Of a stretch of 64,000 nt of DNA, positions 19,112 through 29,777 are shown one piece after another. A program made the translations under genes and the position numbers. The DNA comes from Tistrella mobilis (lineage in GTDB: Bacteria > Pseudomonadota > Alphaproteobacteria > Tistrellales > Tistrellaceae). Numbering within the stretch: the stretch's first letter is position 1; each line of letters starts with the position of its first letter. The DNA lies in assembly GCF_041468085.1 (NCBI RefSeq), contig NZ_CP121015.1, forward strand, positions 62,001-126,000. Direction: 5' to 3'. The notes below the pieces were generated by a model. The model was given only the letters and a program-made list of their open reading frames with translations. It had not been told where the DNA came from and made no database searches.

Positions 19112-20242
19112 TCAGGCGGTGCGCAGCTGCCGGATCAGGCGTTGCAGGCCGGGATCGCTGCCGGGCAGCGGCTGGCCGCCGCCGCCGCCGTCGGGTTGGC
19201 CGGCGGCGCGGGCCTCCAGCGCGGCGCGGCGGGCATCGCGGGGCGACAGGCCGAAGCTGCGGCGAAAGGCGCGGGCGAAGGCGGTGTCGTCGGTGAAGCC
19301 CCAGTCATAGGCGATGTCCGACAGCCGGCGATGGGCCTGGGCCGGATCGGTGATCGCCGCGAAACAGCGCCGGAGCCGCCGGGCGCGGATATGGGCGACC
19401 ACCCCGCCCGAGCTTTCGAACAGGCGATAGAGGGTTGGGCGCGAGATGTGGAAACGCTGCATCAGCGCCTCGGGCGTCAGCTCCGGCGAGGTCAGATTGG
19501 CATCGATGAAGCGGTGCATGGCGCCGAGCACGGCATCGCGCACGCCGTGGCGCACCACCTGGGCGGCCTCGCCGTCGGTGGGGCCGGCCAGCGCCATGGC
19601 CCGGCGGAAACAGCCGGCGATCAGCCCGGCCGTGCCTTCCAGCACCGGGCCGGCCTCGGCCGGATCGATCAGCGCGCCCTGGGCCACCAGGCTTTGCAGA
19701 TGGGCGGCCAGAATGCGGCCGGGTCCTGAACTGCCGTCCAGCACCAGCCCGTGCAGATCGTCGGGCGTGTCGACCAGCGGCGCCAGCAGGGTGCGGGGCA
19801 GCAGCAGGGTGACGTTCCGGAACCGCCCGGCATCGGTCTGCATGGTCCGCGACAGGTCGAACAGGCAGACATCGCCCGGGCGGACCGCCATGTCGCGGCC
19901 CTCGGCCTCTCCGTCGAAGCCACCCTGGCGGTAGAGCTGCACCAGGAAATGATCCAGGCCGCCCCGGGCGATGGTGCGGCCGTCGCGCCGGAAGCGCTGG
20001 CCGCCGGCATGGGTGTCGGTGACGACCGCCTGGCCGAAATCATGCGCGACGATGCCGCCCCGGAAGGGATCCCCGCCATCGCGCGGGCGCGAGACGTCGA
20101 ACAGGCCGTCCAGCGCCAGGCGCCAGCCTTCGAAGGCGGCATCATGGGCCCCGGCATCGGCATCGAACAGCCGGACCACGCCGGCCGCCGGTGCGGGGGC
20201 GGATGCGGGCTGGTCCGGGCGGGGAACGGAAGGGTTGGGCAC
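19112..20242 (-). CDS. AraC-family transcriptional regulator
   Basis: A 376-residue regulator. The C-terminal about 100 residues form the two AraC helix-turn-helix motifs: SPELTPEALMQRFHISRPTL, then SDIAYDWGFTDDTAFARAFR ahead of the family signature ending FGLSPRDARR. The N-terminal 200 residues match the AraC_binding_2 style of cupin sensor (GGLDHFLVQLYRQGGF, AVRPGDVCLFDLSRTMQ). A low-complexity tail with GGGGG follows the DNA-binding domain. Its target is not evident: neighbouring genes are a divergent small ORF and the phasin-like gene. Confidence 0.9.
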   Translation of the reverse strand: MPNPSVPRPDQPASAPAPAAGVVRLFDADAGAHDAAFEGWRLALDGLFDVSRPRDGGDPFRGGIVAHDFGQAVVTDTHAGGQRFRRDGRTIARGGLDHFLVQLYRQGGFDGEAEGRDMAVRPGDVCLFDLSRTMQTDAGRFRNVTLLLPRTLLAPLVDTPDDLHGLVLDGSSGPGRILAAHLQSLVAQGALIDPAEAGPVLEGTAGLIAGCFRRAMALAGPTDGEAAQVVRHGVRDAVLGAMHRFIDANLTSPELTPEALMQRFHISRPTLYRLFESSGGVVAHIRARRLRRCFAAITDPAQAHRRLSDIAYDWGFTDDTAFARAFRRSFGLSPRDARRAALEARAAGQPDGGGGGQPLPGSDPGLQRLIRQLRTA

Positions 20243-20408
20243 GGTCGGTGGTCTTTCATAACGGCCGCCGCGGATCGAGACGCGGGGCCGGGTATCTGAG
20301 ACGCCGGGCCGGGTTTGCCGGCGGCGCCCGGGCTATGATAACGCCCTGGCACGCCCGTCGTCTCCCCCCAACAGATGTCCCGGACGTGCCGTTCCAAGGA
20401 TCGTCGTC

Positions 20409-20666
20409 ATGTCGAACGTCGCACAGTCTGAAACCGCCTTCCCGGTTCTGGAAGCGCTGGCCCGCAGGATCGCCGCCGATTACGCCCTGGCCGAACGGCT
20501 GGTCGCCCGCGCCCGCAGATCGGGGCTGAACGCCGCCGCCCTGGCCGAAGGTCATGACCTGAAAGACGTGCCGCTGCTGACCGCGGTGGCGCGCATCGCC
20601 GATGCCTTCGACGAGGTTCTGGCCCGCCGTCGCAGCCTCGCCGACGCCCCGCCCCAGCCGGCCTGA
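20409..20666 (+). CDS. Small hypothetical protein
   Basis: 85 residues, predicted mostly helical (FPVLEALARRIAADYALAER), with no recognised domain, signal peptide or membrane segment. It has its own promoter space, divergent from the AraC gene, and ends facing the cysteine-cluster gene. Codon usage matches the surrounding high-G+C genes, and the protein is not a shadow of a recognisable gene, so I regard it as real but uncharacterised. Confidence 0.55.
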   Translation: MSNVAQSETAFPVLEALARRIAADYALAERLVARARRSGLNAAALAEGHDLKDVPLLTAVARIADAFDEVLARRRSLADAPPQPA

Positions 20667-20704
20667 GAATCTCACCCACCCTGAGAAACCAGGCGCCCTG
20701 AGAA
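20662..20704. repeat. Triplicated CCTGAGAA between convergent genes
   Basis: CCTGAGAA begins at 20662, 20680 and 20697, spaced 18 and 17 bases, covering the gap between the small ORF stop and the cysteine-cluster gene stop. No hairpin or T-run accompanies it. Confidence 0.4.
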
Positions 20705-20705
20705 A

Positions 20706-21389
20706 TCACGCACCCAGGGCATCGAGCAGGGCGGCGGCAAGCCCCCGCTGCCCGTCGGCCAGACCGCGCCGGCGGGCGGTTTCCTGCAGCGCGGCCGTCG
20801 CCTCGATGAACAGGCGGTACTGCCCGGCATTCTGGGGCACGTCGCGCGAGGGATCGTCGAGCAGCTGGCGGCAACGTGCCGCCGAGGTCGAGGTGAAGGC
20901 CCGGCAGGCCGGCGGCCGCACGTCATAGACGGTGCAGCGATCATCGGCGCCCAGAAGCGGGCAGCGCCGCCTCAGCCGCGCCGGATCGGCCATGGCCGCC
21001 GCCGCCCTTGCCGCGTCGTCCAGTTCCGCCACCAGCTGTGCCCGCGCCTCTTGCGGGCGGGTGGCGAGGATATGGGCCGCCATCGCCTCGGCCACCCCCG
21101 GCGGCACCGCGACGAACAGATGGCAGCAGGCGGCACAGCCGCCCGTGCAGGCGAGCGCCGGCTGGCTGGGAAAGGCCGCCCGGAAGGCGGCCACGGTCGC
21201 CTCGGCCATCGCCATCGCCTCAAGCGCCGCATCCGCCATCGTTTCCGCCTGATCGAGCCGCCGGGCGAGTGCGGCGCGAAACCCCCGGAAGATCGCCTCG
21301 TACCGCCCCGACAGGCTGCGGGTCAGCGCCCCCAGATCGGCGATGTCGTCGAGAACGGGGGTGAGCGGGTCTGGCTGGGGATCGGGCAT
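20706..21389 (-). CDS. YkgJ-type cysteine-cluster protein (zinc- or iron-binding)
   Basis: A 227-residue protein with the paired cysteine clusters of the YkgJ/CxxCxxCC family: CTGGCAACCH at about residues 81-90, and CPLLGADDRCTVYDVRPPAC further on. These clusters are thought to bind zinc or an Fe-S centre; family function is not settled. The N-terminal 75 residues are helical. It points leftward and is convergent with the small ORF. Confidence 0.88.
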   Translation of the reverse strand: MPDPQPDPLTPVLDDIADLGALTRSLSGRYEAIFRGFRAALARRLDQAETMADAALEAMAMAEATVAAFRAAFPSQPALACTGGCAACCHLFVAVPPGVAEAMAAHILATRPQEARAQLVAELDDAARAAAAMADPARLRRRCPLLGADDRCTVYDVRPPACRAFTSTSAARCRQLLDDPSRDVPQNAGQYRLFIEATAALQETARRRGLADGQRGLAAALLDALGA

Positions 21390-21479
21390 GGGCGGGATCT
21401 CTGGCTGGGCGCGTGGCGATGATGGTCACACCGGCCGCGCCGGCCGTCCAGCGGATTGAGCCCCCTCCATGGACGCCCC

Positions 21480-22238
21480 CTATGGCCGGGCGCTTGAGAG
21501 AGCGCGGTCGATGCGCGCCGCGCGCGGCTGCATCCATCGCCAGATCCAGGCCATGGCCAGCATGGTGAACAGCCAGGCCAGCACCACATCCGACAGGAAA
21601 TGGGCGCCGAACAGCACGCGGTTGCCCGCAATCATCATCAGCACGGGGACGAGGATCAGGGCGGCGATCCATCGCAGCCGCACGGGCACGAAGACCAGAA
21701 GCGACAGCGCCGCCGCAGCCCCCGCGGCCTCTCCCGAGGGGAAGGAACAGTTGCGCGCACAGGCGGCGGAAAACTGCCAGACCGGGGTGAAATCCGCCGC
21801 CCCGCCGGACTCGATCAGCTGGCGCGGCCGGGCGCGGCCGATCAGGGGTTTCAGGGTCTCGGCGATCAGCAGCGGGCCTGCGGCAAAGCTCATCAGCACG
21901 AAGAGCGGCTTGTGCGGCCGGCAGACCGCATGGCGCCGGGGCAGAAACCGGTGCGCCAGGATCAGCATCAGCATCAGGCTCAGAATCCAGACCGGGCTGC
22001 GGAGGCCGAATTTTCGCACAGCCTTCAGAAACGGGTCCTGCGCCAGAACGAAGACCGATCCTTCGGCAACACCGTGTGAAACCGCAAGGTCGATCGCGGG
22101 GAAGATCATGAAGACGAAGCTGATGCAGATGATCGCTCTGGCGATGACGGCCGGCGCCCTGTCGATGCCGTTTCGGGTGCCGTGCCGTGACAGGGGGGCG
22201 GAAGCTTCGGGCAGATAGCCCGGTAGGGCGGGTCGCAT
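21480..22238 (-). CDS. PAP2-family membrane phosphatase (lipid phosphatase-like)
   Basis: A 252-residue integral membrane acid phosphatase. The three PAP2 motifs are present: KPLIGRARPR, CSFPSGEAAGAAAAL and NRVLFGAHFLSDVV. Motif 2 has PSGE where most have PSGH, a variant I associate with LpxE/PgpB-like lipid phosphatases in alphaproteobacteria. Five or six hydrophobic segments surround them. The start chosen is the ATG at 22238 behind AAGGAGAGG; a TTG at 22289 would extend the protein by 17 residues. It is divergent from the two-component system, a common arrangement for a target gene. The substrate could be lipid A, undecaprenyl pyrophosphate or phosphatidate. Confidence 0.85.
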   Translation of the reverse strand: MRPALPGYLPEASAPLSRHGTRNGIDRAPAVIARAIICISFVFMIFPAIDLAVSHGVAEGSVFVLAQDPFLKAVRKFGLRSPVWILSLMLMLILAHRFLPRRHAVCRPHKPLFVLMSFAAGPLLIAETLKPLIGRARPRQLIESGGAADFTPVWQFSAACARNCSFPSGEAAGAAAALSLLVFVPVRLRWIAALILVPVLMMIAGNRVLFGAHFLSDVVLAWLFTMLAMAWIWRWMQPRAARIDRALSSARP

Positions 22239-22430
22239 GCCGGCCTCTCCTTGGGGTGGAACGGCCGCAGGCTGAGGCGCGATTGTCAAGAAACGGCGAA
22301 GACCGGATCAAGATCCTGTGCGGACCCGGCCGGCCGGCCACCCGGGCATTGTCGGCAAGGGGCGAAGCCCGTATGGTCCGGCGTCGCTGATGGCGACGAC
22401 GACCCGGTCAACGGCGGCAAGGTATTGGAT

Positions 22431-23123
22431 ATGGAGAATAATCTTGTCCTCCTGGTCGAGGACGAGCCGGCGATTGCGCGGATCCTGGACGGATATCTGG
22501 CGCGCGAGGGCTTCCGGACCGTTCAGGCCGCCGATGGCGAAACCGCCCTTCAGCATCACGCGCTTCTGAAGCCCGATATCGTGCTGCTGGACGTGCGCAT
22601 CCCGAAGATCGACGGCTTCGCCGTGCTGGCCCGGATGCGGCAGACCAGTTCGACCCCGGTGATCATGGTGACGGCGCTTGCCGATGATATCGACCGGTTG
22701 AGCGGCCTGCATCTGGGGGCCGACGACTATGTCGTGAAGCCGTTCAACCCGCAGGAAGTGGTGGCGCGGGTCAAGGCCGTGCTGCGCCGGACCCTGGACC
22801 GGCCCGATGCCGTGCTCCGCCGCTTCCGGACGATCGAGGTGGATTTCGGCAGCCATGCGGCCTTCGTGAACCGCGACGGCGAGCGCCGGCTGCTGTCGCT
22901 GACGCTGAGCGAATTCCGGATCCTGGCGCATATGATCCGCCACCCGACCCAGGTGTTTGCGCGCGCCGACATTCTGGATGCCTGCCTGCCGGAAAGCGAT
23001 GCGCTGGTCCGCACCGTCGACACCCATATCTCAAATCTGCGCCGCAAGCTGGAAGAGATGGGCGAGACCGGCTTTTTCCCGGCGGTGCGCGGCGTCGGCT
23101 ATCGCCTGGCGGACCCGCAATGA
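22431..23123 (+). CDS. OmpR-family response regulator (AdeR-like)
   Basis: A 230-residue two-component regulator. The receiver domain has acidic residues D11 and E12, phosphoacceptor D54 in VLLDVRIPKIDG, T81 and K103 in VVKPFN. The C-terminal winged helix of OmpR type ends VDTHISNLRRKLE and RGVGYRL. The whole N-terminal half, notably DETALQHHALLKPDIVLLD-like wording around residue 37, resembles AdeR/BaeR regulators that control efflux and envelope genes. The start ATG is taken at 22431; the open frame upstream is non-homologous. It overlaps the kinase gene by four bases. Confidence 0.93.
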   Translation: MENNLVLLVEDEPAIARILDGYLAREGFRTVQAADGETALQHHALLKPDIVLLDVRIPKIDGFAVLARMRQTSSTPVIMVTALADDIDRLSGLHLGADDYVVKPFNPQEVVARVKAVLRRTLDRPDAVLRRFRTIEVDFGSHAAFVNRDGERRLLSLTLSEFRILAHMIRHPTQVFARADILDACLPESDALVRTVDTHISNLRRKLEEMGETGFFPAVRGVGYRLADPQ

Positions 23124-24298
23124 GCCGGCCGACGCGTCGGCGGACATTCCGCGCCCTGCCGCTCGCCACCCTGACCGCGATCGCCATTGCGACCATGCTG
23201 ATGCTCAGCGTCGGCATGGCCTATCTCGGCGTCACCTGGTATTCCGCCTATCTGGAAGACAGCATCAATCGCAGCCTGCCGCCCGAGGCGGCGCTCGCCT
23301 ATACGCGCGTCTACGAGGGGCTGGTGCCCGACGAGGCCGGGCTGAAGACGCTCATCGATCATCTGGAGACGGCATCGGCCGCGGCGGATCTGAAGGTGCA
23401 GATCGCCACCCTGGCCTACAGCCTGCTGTCGGCGCTGATCTCTGCCATCATCGGGGTCTATCTGGCGCGGCGGATCGCCCGGCCGCTGGAAGACCTGACC
23501 GCGGCGGCCGATGTTCTGGGATCGGGCGATTTTTCCGCCCGCGTCGCCGCCTCGGCCGGCAGCACGCGCGAGGTGGAAAGCCTGGTCCAGACCTTCAACA
23601 CGCTGGCTGCGAACCTTGAGCGGATGGAGACGCGGCTGCGTTTCAACAATATGGCGGTCGCCCATGAACTGCGCACGCCGCTGACGGTTCTTCAGGGCGG
23701 GTTGCAGGGCATACTCGACGGCGTCTTCCCGATGGACCGGAAGATGCTGGCGGATCTTCTGCTTCAGGTCGAAGGTCTGGGCCGGATCGTCGAGGATCTG
23801 CGCACCCTGTCGCTGGCGATCGGCCAGCAGCTGGTGATGCAGCGCCAGAGGCTGGATGCGGCCGGGGTGGTGGCGGCGGTTCTGTCGGCCGCGCGGCCGA
23901 TGCTGGAGGCCGACGGCCTGACGGTCGAAACCGATCTTCAGCCGGCCCCCGTCTCCGCCGATCCGTCCAGGCTTCGCCAGGCCGTGCTGGCGCTGGTCGA
24001 CAATGCCCGCCGCTATGCAGCCGACGGCGGCTGGCTGCGCGTCGAAACCGCCCCGCTGCCCGATGGCGGCGTGGTCATCCGCCTGCTCGATCGCGGCCCC
24101 GGTTTCCCCGAAGACATGGATGCGGTGGCGATCAACCCGTTCTGGCGGGGCGATGCCTCGCGGTCGCGCGCCACCGGCGGCACGGGGCTGGGGCTTTCGG
24201 TCGTCCAGGCCATCGCGGTTGCCCATGGCGGACATCTGACGCTGGCCAACCGCCCCGAGGGCGGGGCCGTGGTCGCGATCCATCTCCGCCCGGCATAG
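23120..24298 (+). CDS. Sensor histidine kinase (AdeS-like)
   Basis: A 392-residue HAMP-HisKA-HATPase kinase. Membrane segments lie at about 14-38 and 97-116, with only a short periplasmic loop between them. HAMP follows (RRIARPLEDLTAAADVLGSG), then the H-box AVAHELRTPLTVLQG with H182. The ATPase domain has the N-box VDNARRYA, DRGPGFPED and GGTGLGLSVV. It overlaps the regulator by ATGA, so the two are coupled. The short periplasmic part suggests sensing within or near the membrane, as for envelope-stress kinases. The adjacent PAP2 gene is a plausible target. Confidence 0.93.
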   Translation: MSRPTRRRTFRALPLATLTAIAIATMLMLSVGMAYLGVTWYSAYLEDSINRSLPPEAALAYTRVYEGLVPDEAGLKTLIDHLETASAAADLKVQIATLAYSLLSALISAIIGVYLARRIARPLEDLTAAADVLGSGDFSARVAASAGSTREVESLVQTFNTLAANLERMETRLRFNNMAVAHELRTPLTVLQGGLQGILDGVFPMDRKMLADLLLQVEGLGRIVEDLRTLSLAIGQQLVMQRQRLDAAGVVAAVLSAARPMLEADGLTVETDLQPAPVSADPSRLRQAVLALVDNARRYAADGGWLRVETAPLPDGGVVIRLLDRGPGFPEDMDAVAINPFWRGDASRSRATGGTGLGLSVVQAIAVAHGGHLTLANRPEGGAVVAIHLRPA

Positions 24299-24383
24299 CG
24301 CCCCGCTACCGGTACCGGCACCTCTCTTCCGTACAGCCTCTGCCCGACATGCGCGCCGCATCGGCGCGCGTGCCGAATTGGCG

Positions 24384-24411
24384 TTGACATCAGTCCTCAA
24401 TAAAATAAGCT
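24384..24411 (+). promoter_or_regulatory. Candidate promoter for the second peptide-transport operon
   Basis: TTGACA at 24384-24389 with a weak TAAGCT at 24406-24411 (16-base spacing) sits in a locally A+T-rich patch about 150 bases before the binding-protein ATG. The -35 match is perfect, the -10 poor. The rest of 24299-24559 shows no gene. Confidence 0.4.
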
Positions 24412-24559
24412 GATCATTACGGGGAACATAAGTCCATTACAAAAGACATGCGGGCCTGAAGAGGCGGGATGGCGAGGCTGGGGAGCAGGCTCGTCGGCGC
24501 TCCGGTCGTGGGTGCTGCATGGCCGCCCGATGCGGCGGTGCACAGAGGAGGCATTGGAC

Positions 24560-26176
24560 ATGCGGTTCAACAGGCGTTTCCGCAGGGTCGACAGAGGGGC
24601 GACGGGGAAGGGGGCAGGGCGCAATCTTGCCGCCGCCGCCGTCGTGCTGGCGGCCATGGCGGGGCCGGCGCAGGCCGAAACCCTGACGGCGGTGATGCAT
24701 TCGGGGCTGCGCATGCTCGACCCCATCGTCAGCACCGCGCATATCACCCGCGATCACGGCTATATGGTCTATGACGTGCTGGTCGCGGGTGATGGCGAGG
24801 GCGTGGTTCGCCCGCAGATGGCGGATTGGAGCATCTCGGACGACAAACTGGTCTATACCTTCACGCTCCGCGACGGGTTGCGCTTCCACGACGGCGCGCC
24901 GGTGACGGCCGCCGATGTCGTGGCCTCGCTGAAGCGCTGGGGCGCGCGCGACGGCGCCGCCGCCTTTCTGATGGCCGCCACGGCCGGCATCGCGGCCGAG
25001 GGGGACGACAAGGTCGTCTGGACCCTGACCGCGCCCTTCCCGCTGCTGCTGGAGGTTCTGGCCAAGCCGTCCTCGGTGCCGGCCTTCATCATGCCGGCGC
25101 GGGTGGCGGCGACGCCCGCCGATCAGACGATCACCGATTATGTCGGCTCCGGCCCCTTCGTGTTCTCGGCCGCGGATTTCCAGCCGGGGGTGAAGGTCGC
25201 CTATACCCGTTTCGACGGCTACAAGCCGCGCAGCGAGCCGGCCTCGGGGCTCGCCGGGGCCAAGGTCGTCAATGTCGACCGCGTCGAATGGGTGACGATG
25301 CCCGACAACCAGACCGCGATCAGCGCACTGATGGGCGGCGAGGTCGACCTGATCGAGAACGTCCAGATCGATCTGATCGACATCCTGAAGTCGAGCCCCG
25401 ATGTGACGGTGGAGACCCGCGATCCGCTGGGCTATCAGGTCTTCGCGCGGATGAATTTCAAGCATCCGCCCTTCAACGATGTCCGCCTGCGTCGGGCGGC
25501 GATGGCGGCGCTTGGCCAGGAACAGGTCATGGCCACGCTGATCGGCAACCCCGACTACTATAAGCTGTGTGGCGCAATCTTTGGTTGTGGAATGCCGCTC
25601 GGCAGCGAAGCGGGGTCTGAAAGCCTGAAGGCGGGCGGCGATCCGGCCCGGGCGCGACAGATGCTGGCCGAGGCCGGCTATGACGGCACGCCGGTGGTGA
25701 TCATGCAGGCAACCGATCTGGGCACCGTCGGCACCGCGCCGGTGGTGATCGCCGCCGCCCTGCGCCAGGCCGGGTTCAAGGTCGACCTTCAGGCGATGGA
25801 CTGGCAGACCCTGGTGTCGCGCCGCGCCAGCCAGAAGCCGCCGGCCGAGGGCGGCTGGAACATCTTCACCAGCTTCATCAGCGGCATCGAATCCAGCACG
25901 CCGCTGATCAACCCCATCCTGCCCTCGACCGGCGATACCGGCTGGTTCGGCTGGGCGAACGATCCCGAACTCGAAGCCCTGCGCGCCGCTTACCTCAAGG
26001 CCGACGGGCCGGAGGCGCAGAAGGCGGTGGCGCACCGGATCCAGGAACATGTGCTGGACCAGGTGATCTTCGTGCCGCTCGGCAATTATCCCTTCGTGCA
26101 GGCGCGCAGCAACCGGCTGACCGACATGCTGCCGACCGCGGTTCCGGTGTTCTGGAACCTGAAGCTCGCCGACTGA
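24560..26176 (+). CDS. Periplasmic substrate-binding protein of the second peptide ABC transporter
   Basis: A family 5 solute-binding protein of 538 residues. The signal peptide is long, with a twin-arginine-like basic start (RFNRRFRRVDR) and a hydrophobic core ending AAMAGPAQAE at about residue 39. SGLRMLDPIVST, DKLVYTFTLRDGLRFHDGAP and FPLLLEVLAKPSSVPAFIMP are typical of the branch that also binds D-peptides or glutathione. The start is the ATG at 24560 after GAGGAGG. The same-strand genes after it give a complete transporter. The DadA-like enzyme at the operon end points to D-amino acid-containing substrates. Confidence 0.92.
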   Translation: MRFNRRFRRVDRGATGKGAGRNLAAAAVVLAAMAGPAQAETLTAVMHSGLRMLDPIVSTAHITRDHGYMVYDVLVAGDGEGVVRPQMADWSISDDKLVYTFTLRDGLRFHDGAPVTAADVVASLKRWGARDGAAAFLMAATAGIAAEGDDKVVWTLTAPFPLLLEVLAKPSSVPAFIMPARVAATPADQTITDYVGSGPFVFSAADFQPGVKVAYTRFDGYKPRSEPASGLAGAKVVNVDRVEWVTMPDNQTAISALMGGEVDLIENVQIDLIDILKSSPDVTVETRDPLGYQVFARMNFKHPPFNDVRLRRAAMAALGQEQVMATLIGNPDYYKLCGAIFGCGMPLGSEAGSESLKAGGDPARARQMLAEAGYDGTPVVIMQATDLGTVGTAPVVIAAALRQAGFKVDLQAMDWQTLVSRRASQKPPAEGGWNIFTSFISGIESSTPLINPILPSTGDTGWFGWANDPELEALRAAYLKADGPEAQKAVAHRIQEHVLDQVIFVPLGNYPFVQARSNRLTDMLPTAVPVFWNLKLAD

Positions 26177-26187
26177 TCCATCCGCCG

Positions 26188-26219
26188 GCCCGGCCCTGCC
26201 GCCCTGCGGCGGGCCGGGC
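26188..26219 (+). other. G+C-rich stem-loop between binding protein and permease
   Basis: GCCCGGCCC at 26188 pairs with GGGCCGGGC ending at 26219, with an inner GCCGC/GCGGC stem. There is no T-run. Such hairpins after binding-protein genes usually protect that part of the transcript, giving more binding protein than permease. Confidence 0.6.
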
Positions 26220-26245
26220 ACCTGCCGCGCCCGGAGCCCAAGCCC

Positions 26246-27186
<941 letters not shown>

Positions 27187-27187
<1 letters not shown>

Positions 27188-28032
27188 TGGCACAGATGTT
27201 TCGTTCGATCCGTCAGATGCCGGCACTGATCGTCCCCGGCCTGGCCGTGCTGGTGCTGGCGGCGATCGTGCTCGCCACGCTTCTGGCGCCGCTGCTGGCG
27301 CCGCATGATCCGCTGGCGCTGTCGCCGCTGAACCGGCTGAAACCGCCGGGGGGCGATTTCCCGCTCGGCACCGATGCGCTGGGCCGCGACCTCCTGTCGC
27401 GTGTGCTTTATGGCGGCCGGGTGTCGCTGCTGATCGGCATCGGCACCGCGGCGGTCAGCATCATGGCCGGCCTGGTCATCGGCCTGGTTGCGGGCTTCTT
27501 CCGCACCGCCGATGCGGTGATCATGCGGGTGATGGACGCCTTCATGGCGATCCCGCCGGTGCTGCTGGCGGTGGCGCTGGTCGCGGTCCACGGCGCCAGC
27601 GTCCTGTCGGTGATCCTGGCGATCACCTTCTCTGAGATCCCGCGGGTGGTGCGGCTGGTGCGCTCGGTCGTGCTGTCGGCGCGCGAGGAACCCTATGTCG
27701 AGGCGGCGACGACCCTGGGCACGCGCATGCCGGTGATCCTGTGGCGGCATCTGATGCCGAACACGCTGGCGCCGCTGATCGTGCAGGGCACCTATATCTG
27801 CGCCTCGGCGATTCTGATCGAATCGATCCTGTCCTTCCTGGGCCTGGGCATCGGCACCGAAACGCCCAGCTGGGGCAACATCATGGCCGAGGGCCGCAGC
27901 TATTTCCTGCTGAAGCCGTCGCTGATCTTCTGGCCGGGGCTGCTGCTGTCCCTGTGTGTGCTGGCGATCAACATTCTGGGTGATACGGCGCGCGACATGC
28001 TGGATCCGCGCATGCGCCGGCGGGAGGGCTGA
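27187..28032 (+). CDS. Peptide ABC transporter permease (DppC type), second system
   Basis: A 281-residue permease from the ATG at 27187; a TTG three bases earlier would add one residue. It has HDPLALSPLNRLKPPGGDFP, then GTDALGRDLLSRVLYGGRVS, the EAA loop EAATTLGTRMPVILWRHLMP, and ESILSFLGLGIGTETPSWG, the usual DppC order. It sits between its DppB partner and the fused ATPase with almost no spacing. Confidence 0.95.
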
Positions 28033-28036
28033 GCCG

Positions 28037-29716
28037 ATGACGAGCCGATTCAAGACCGCCTGCTTCGACGGGGCCGACGAGGTGCTCGCCATCGACCGGC
28101 TGTGCATCGACCTTCAGACCGCCGCCGGCCCCCGGCCGGTGCTCGACGACGTCAGCCTGAAGATCAGGCAGGGCGAGACCGCCTGCCTGGTGGGCGAGAG
28201 CGGATCGGGCAAGTCCTTGACCTCGCTTGCGATCATGGGGCTGCTGCCGCCCGGTGTGCTGAAGGTGCGATCCGGCCGGATCACGCTTGAAGGCACCGAT
28301 CTTCTGACCCGCAGCCCCCGCCAGCTGCGCGGCCTGCGCGGCGACCGGATGGCGATGATCTTTCAGGAGCCGATGACCGCCCTCAACCCGGTGATGCGGG
28401 TCGGCGACCAGATCGCCGAGGTGCTGGATACCCATGCCAGACTGAAGGGACCCGACCGGCGCGCCCGGGTGCTGGAAGCGATGGAACAGGTGCATCTGCC
28501 CGATATCGCGCGGATCTTTCGTGCCTATCCGCACCAGCTGTCGGGCGGCCAGCGCCAGCGGGTGATGATCGCCATGGCGCTGATCCTGGAACCGGCCCTG
28601 CTGATCGCCGACGAGCCGACCACGGCGCTGGATGTCACCACCCAGAAGCAGATCCTGTCGCTGATCGCCGGGATGCAGCGCGCCCACGGCACGGCGGTGC
28701 TGTTCATCACCCATGATATGGGCGTGGTTTCCGAAATCGCCGACACGGTGCATGTGATGCGCCAGGGCCGGCTGGTCGAGACGGCCCCCGCCGACCGGTT
28801 GTTCCGCGCGCCCGGGCACGACTATACCAGGGCGCTGCTGGCGGCGGTGCCGAGCCTGCGGCCGCGTGCGGCCCGGGATCCGCAACCCCGCCCGCCGGTG
28901 CTCGACGTGGCGGGGCTGGGCAAGACCTATCGGAGCGGCGGCTTTCTGAAACCCGTCTCGGCGAAACGGGCGGCCGAGGATGTGAGCTTCGCCCTGAGGC
29001 CCGGCCGGACCATCGGTATCGTGGGCGAAAGCGGCTCCGGCAAGTCGACGGTGGCGCGCTGCGTGATGCGGCTGATCGACCCCAGCCAGGGCCGGATCAG
29101 CCTGGCCGGCACCGACATCACCCGTCTGAACCCCGGGGCGATGCGTCGGCGGCGCCAGAAGATCCAGATCGTGTTTCAGGACCCGTACCGCTCGCTCAAC
29201 CCCAGGCGGCGGATCGCCGACAGCCTGATCGAGGGGCCGATGAATTTCGGCCGGCCGCGGGACGAGGCGCTGGCCCGGGCGCGGAGCCTGCTTCAGACCG
29301 TGGGGTTGACGGCCGACGCGCTGGACCGCTATCCCCATCAGTTCTCGGGCGGGCAGCGCCAGCGCATCGCCATCGCCCGGGCGGTCGCCATGGAGCCCGA
29401 GGTGATCGTGGCCGACGAGGCCGTGTCGGCGCTCGACGTCTCGGTGCAGGACCAGGTGCTGAAACTGCTGGAACGGCTGCAGGACGAGCTGGGCATCGCC
29501 ATCCTGTTCATCACCCATGATCTGCGGGTGGCGGCCCAGATCTGCGACGAGGTGATCGTGATGCAGCAGGGCCGGGTGGTGGAACAGGGCCCGGCCGGCC
29601 GGGTGCTGGTCGCCCCGCGCCATGCCTATACCCATGCGCTGATCGACGCCGCCCCCGGCCGCGGCTGGGATTTCGCCGCCTGCCGCGAAATTGCGCCCCT
29701 CCGGCCGGGTGCATAA
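28037..29716 (+). CDS. Peptide ABC transporter fused double ATPase (DppD-DppF type), second system
   Basis: A 559-residue fusion of two ABC ATPase domains. Domain 1: Walker A GESGSGKS at about 53-60, signature SGGQRQR, Walker [14 protein letters not shown]. Domain 2: Walker [10 protein letters not shown], signature SGGQRQR, Walker [14 protein letters not shown], with the usual Pro of DEP replaced by Ala. The start is the ATG at 28037, four bases after the DppC stop. It closes the transporter part of the operon and is followed after 61 bases by the flavin dehydrogenase gene. Confidence 0.95.
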   Translation: MTSRFKTACFDGADEVLAIDRLCIDLQTAAGPRPVLDDVSLKIRQGETACLVGESGSGKSLTSLAIMGLLPPGVLKVRSGRITLEGTDLLTRSPRQLRGLRGDRMAMIFQEPMTALNPVMRVGDQIAEVLDTHARLKGPDRRARVLEAMEQVHLPDIARIFRAYPHQLSGGQRQRVMIAMALILEPALLIADEPTTALDVTTQKQILSLIAGMQRAHGTAVLFITHDMGVVSEIADTVHVMRQGRLVETAPADRLFRAPGHDYTRALLAAVPSLRPRAARDPQPRPPVLDVAGLGKTYRSGGFLKPVSAKRAAEDVSFALRPGRTIGIVGESGSGKSTVARCVMRLIDPSQGRISLAGTDITRLNPGAMRRRRQKIQIVFQDPYRSLNPRRRIADSLIEGPMNFGRPRDEALARARSLLQTVGLTADALDRYPHQFSGGQRQRIAIARAVAMEPEVIVADEAVSALDVSVQDQVLKLLERLQDELGIAILFITHDLRVAAQICDEVIVMQQGRVVEQGPAGRVLVAPRHAYTHALIDAAPGRGWDFAACREIAPLRPGA

Positions 29717-29777
29717 CCTCCAACCGGGTCCGTAACCTTCCCTCTCATTGTCTTCTGTCATCGGGGATCTGATTTTC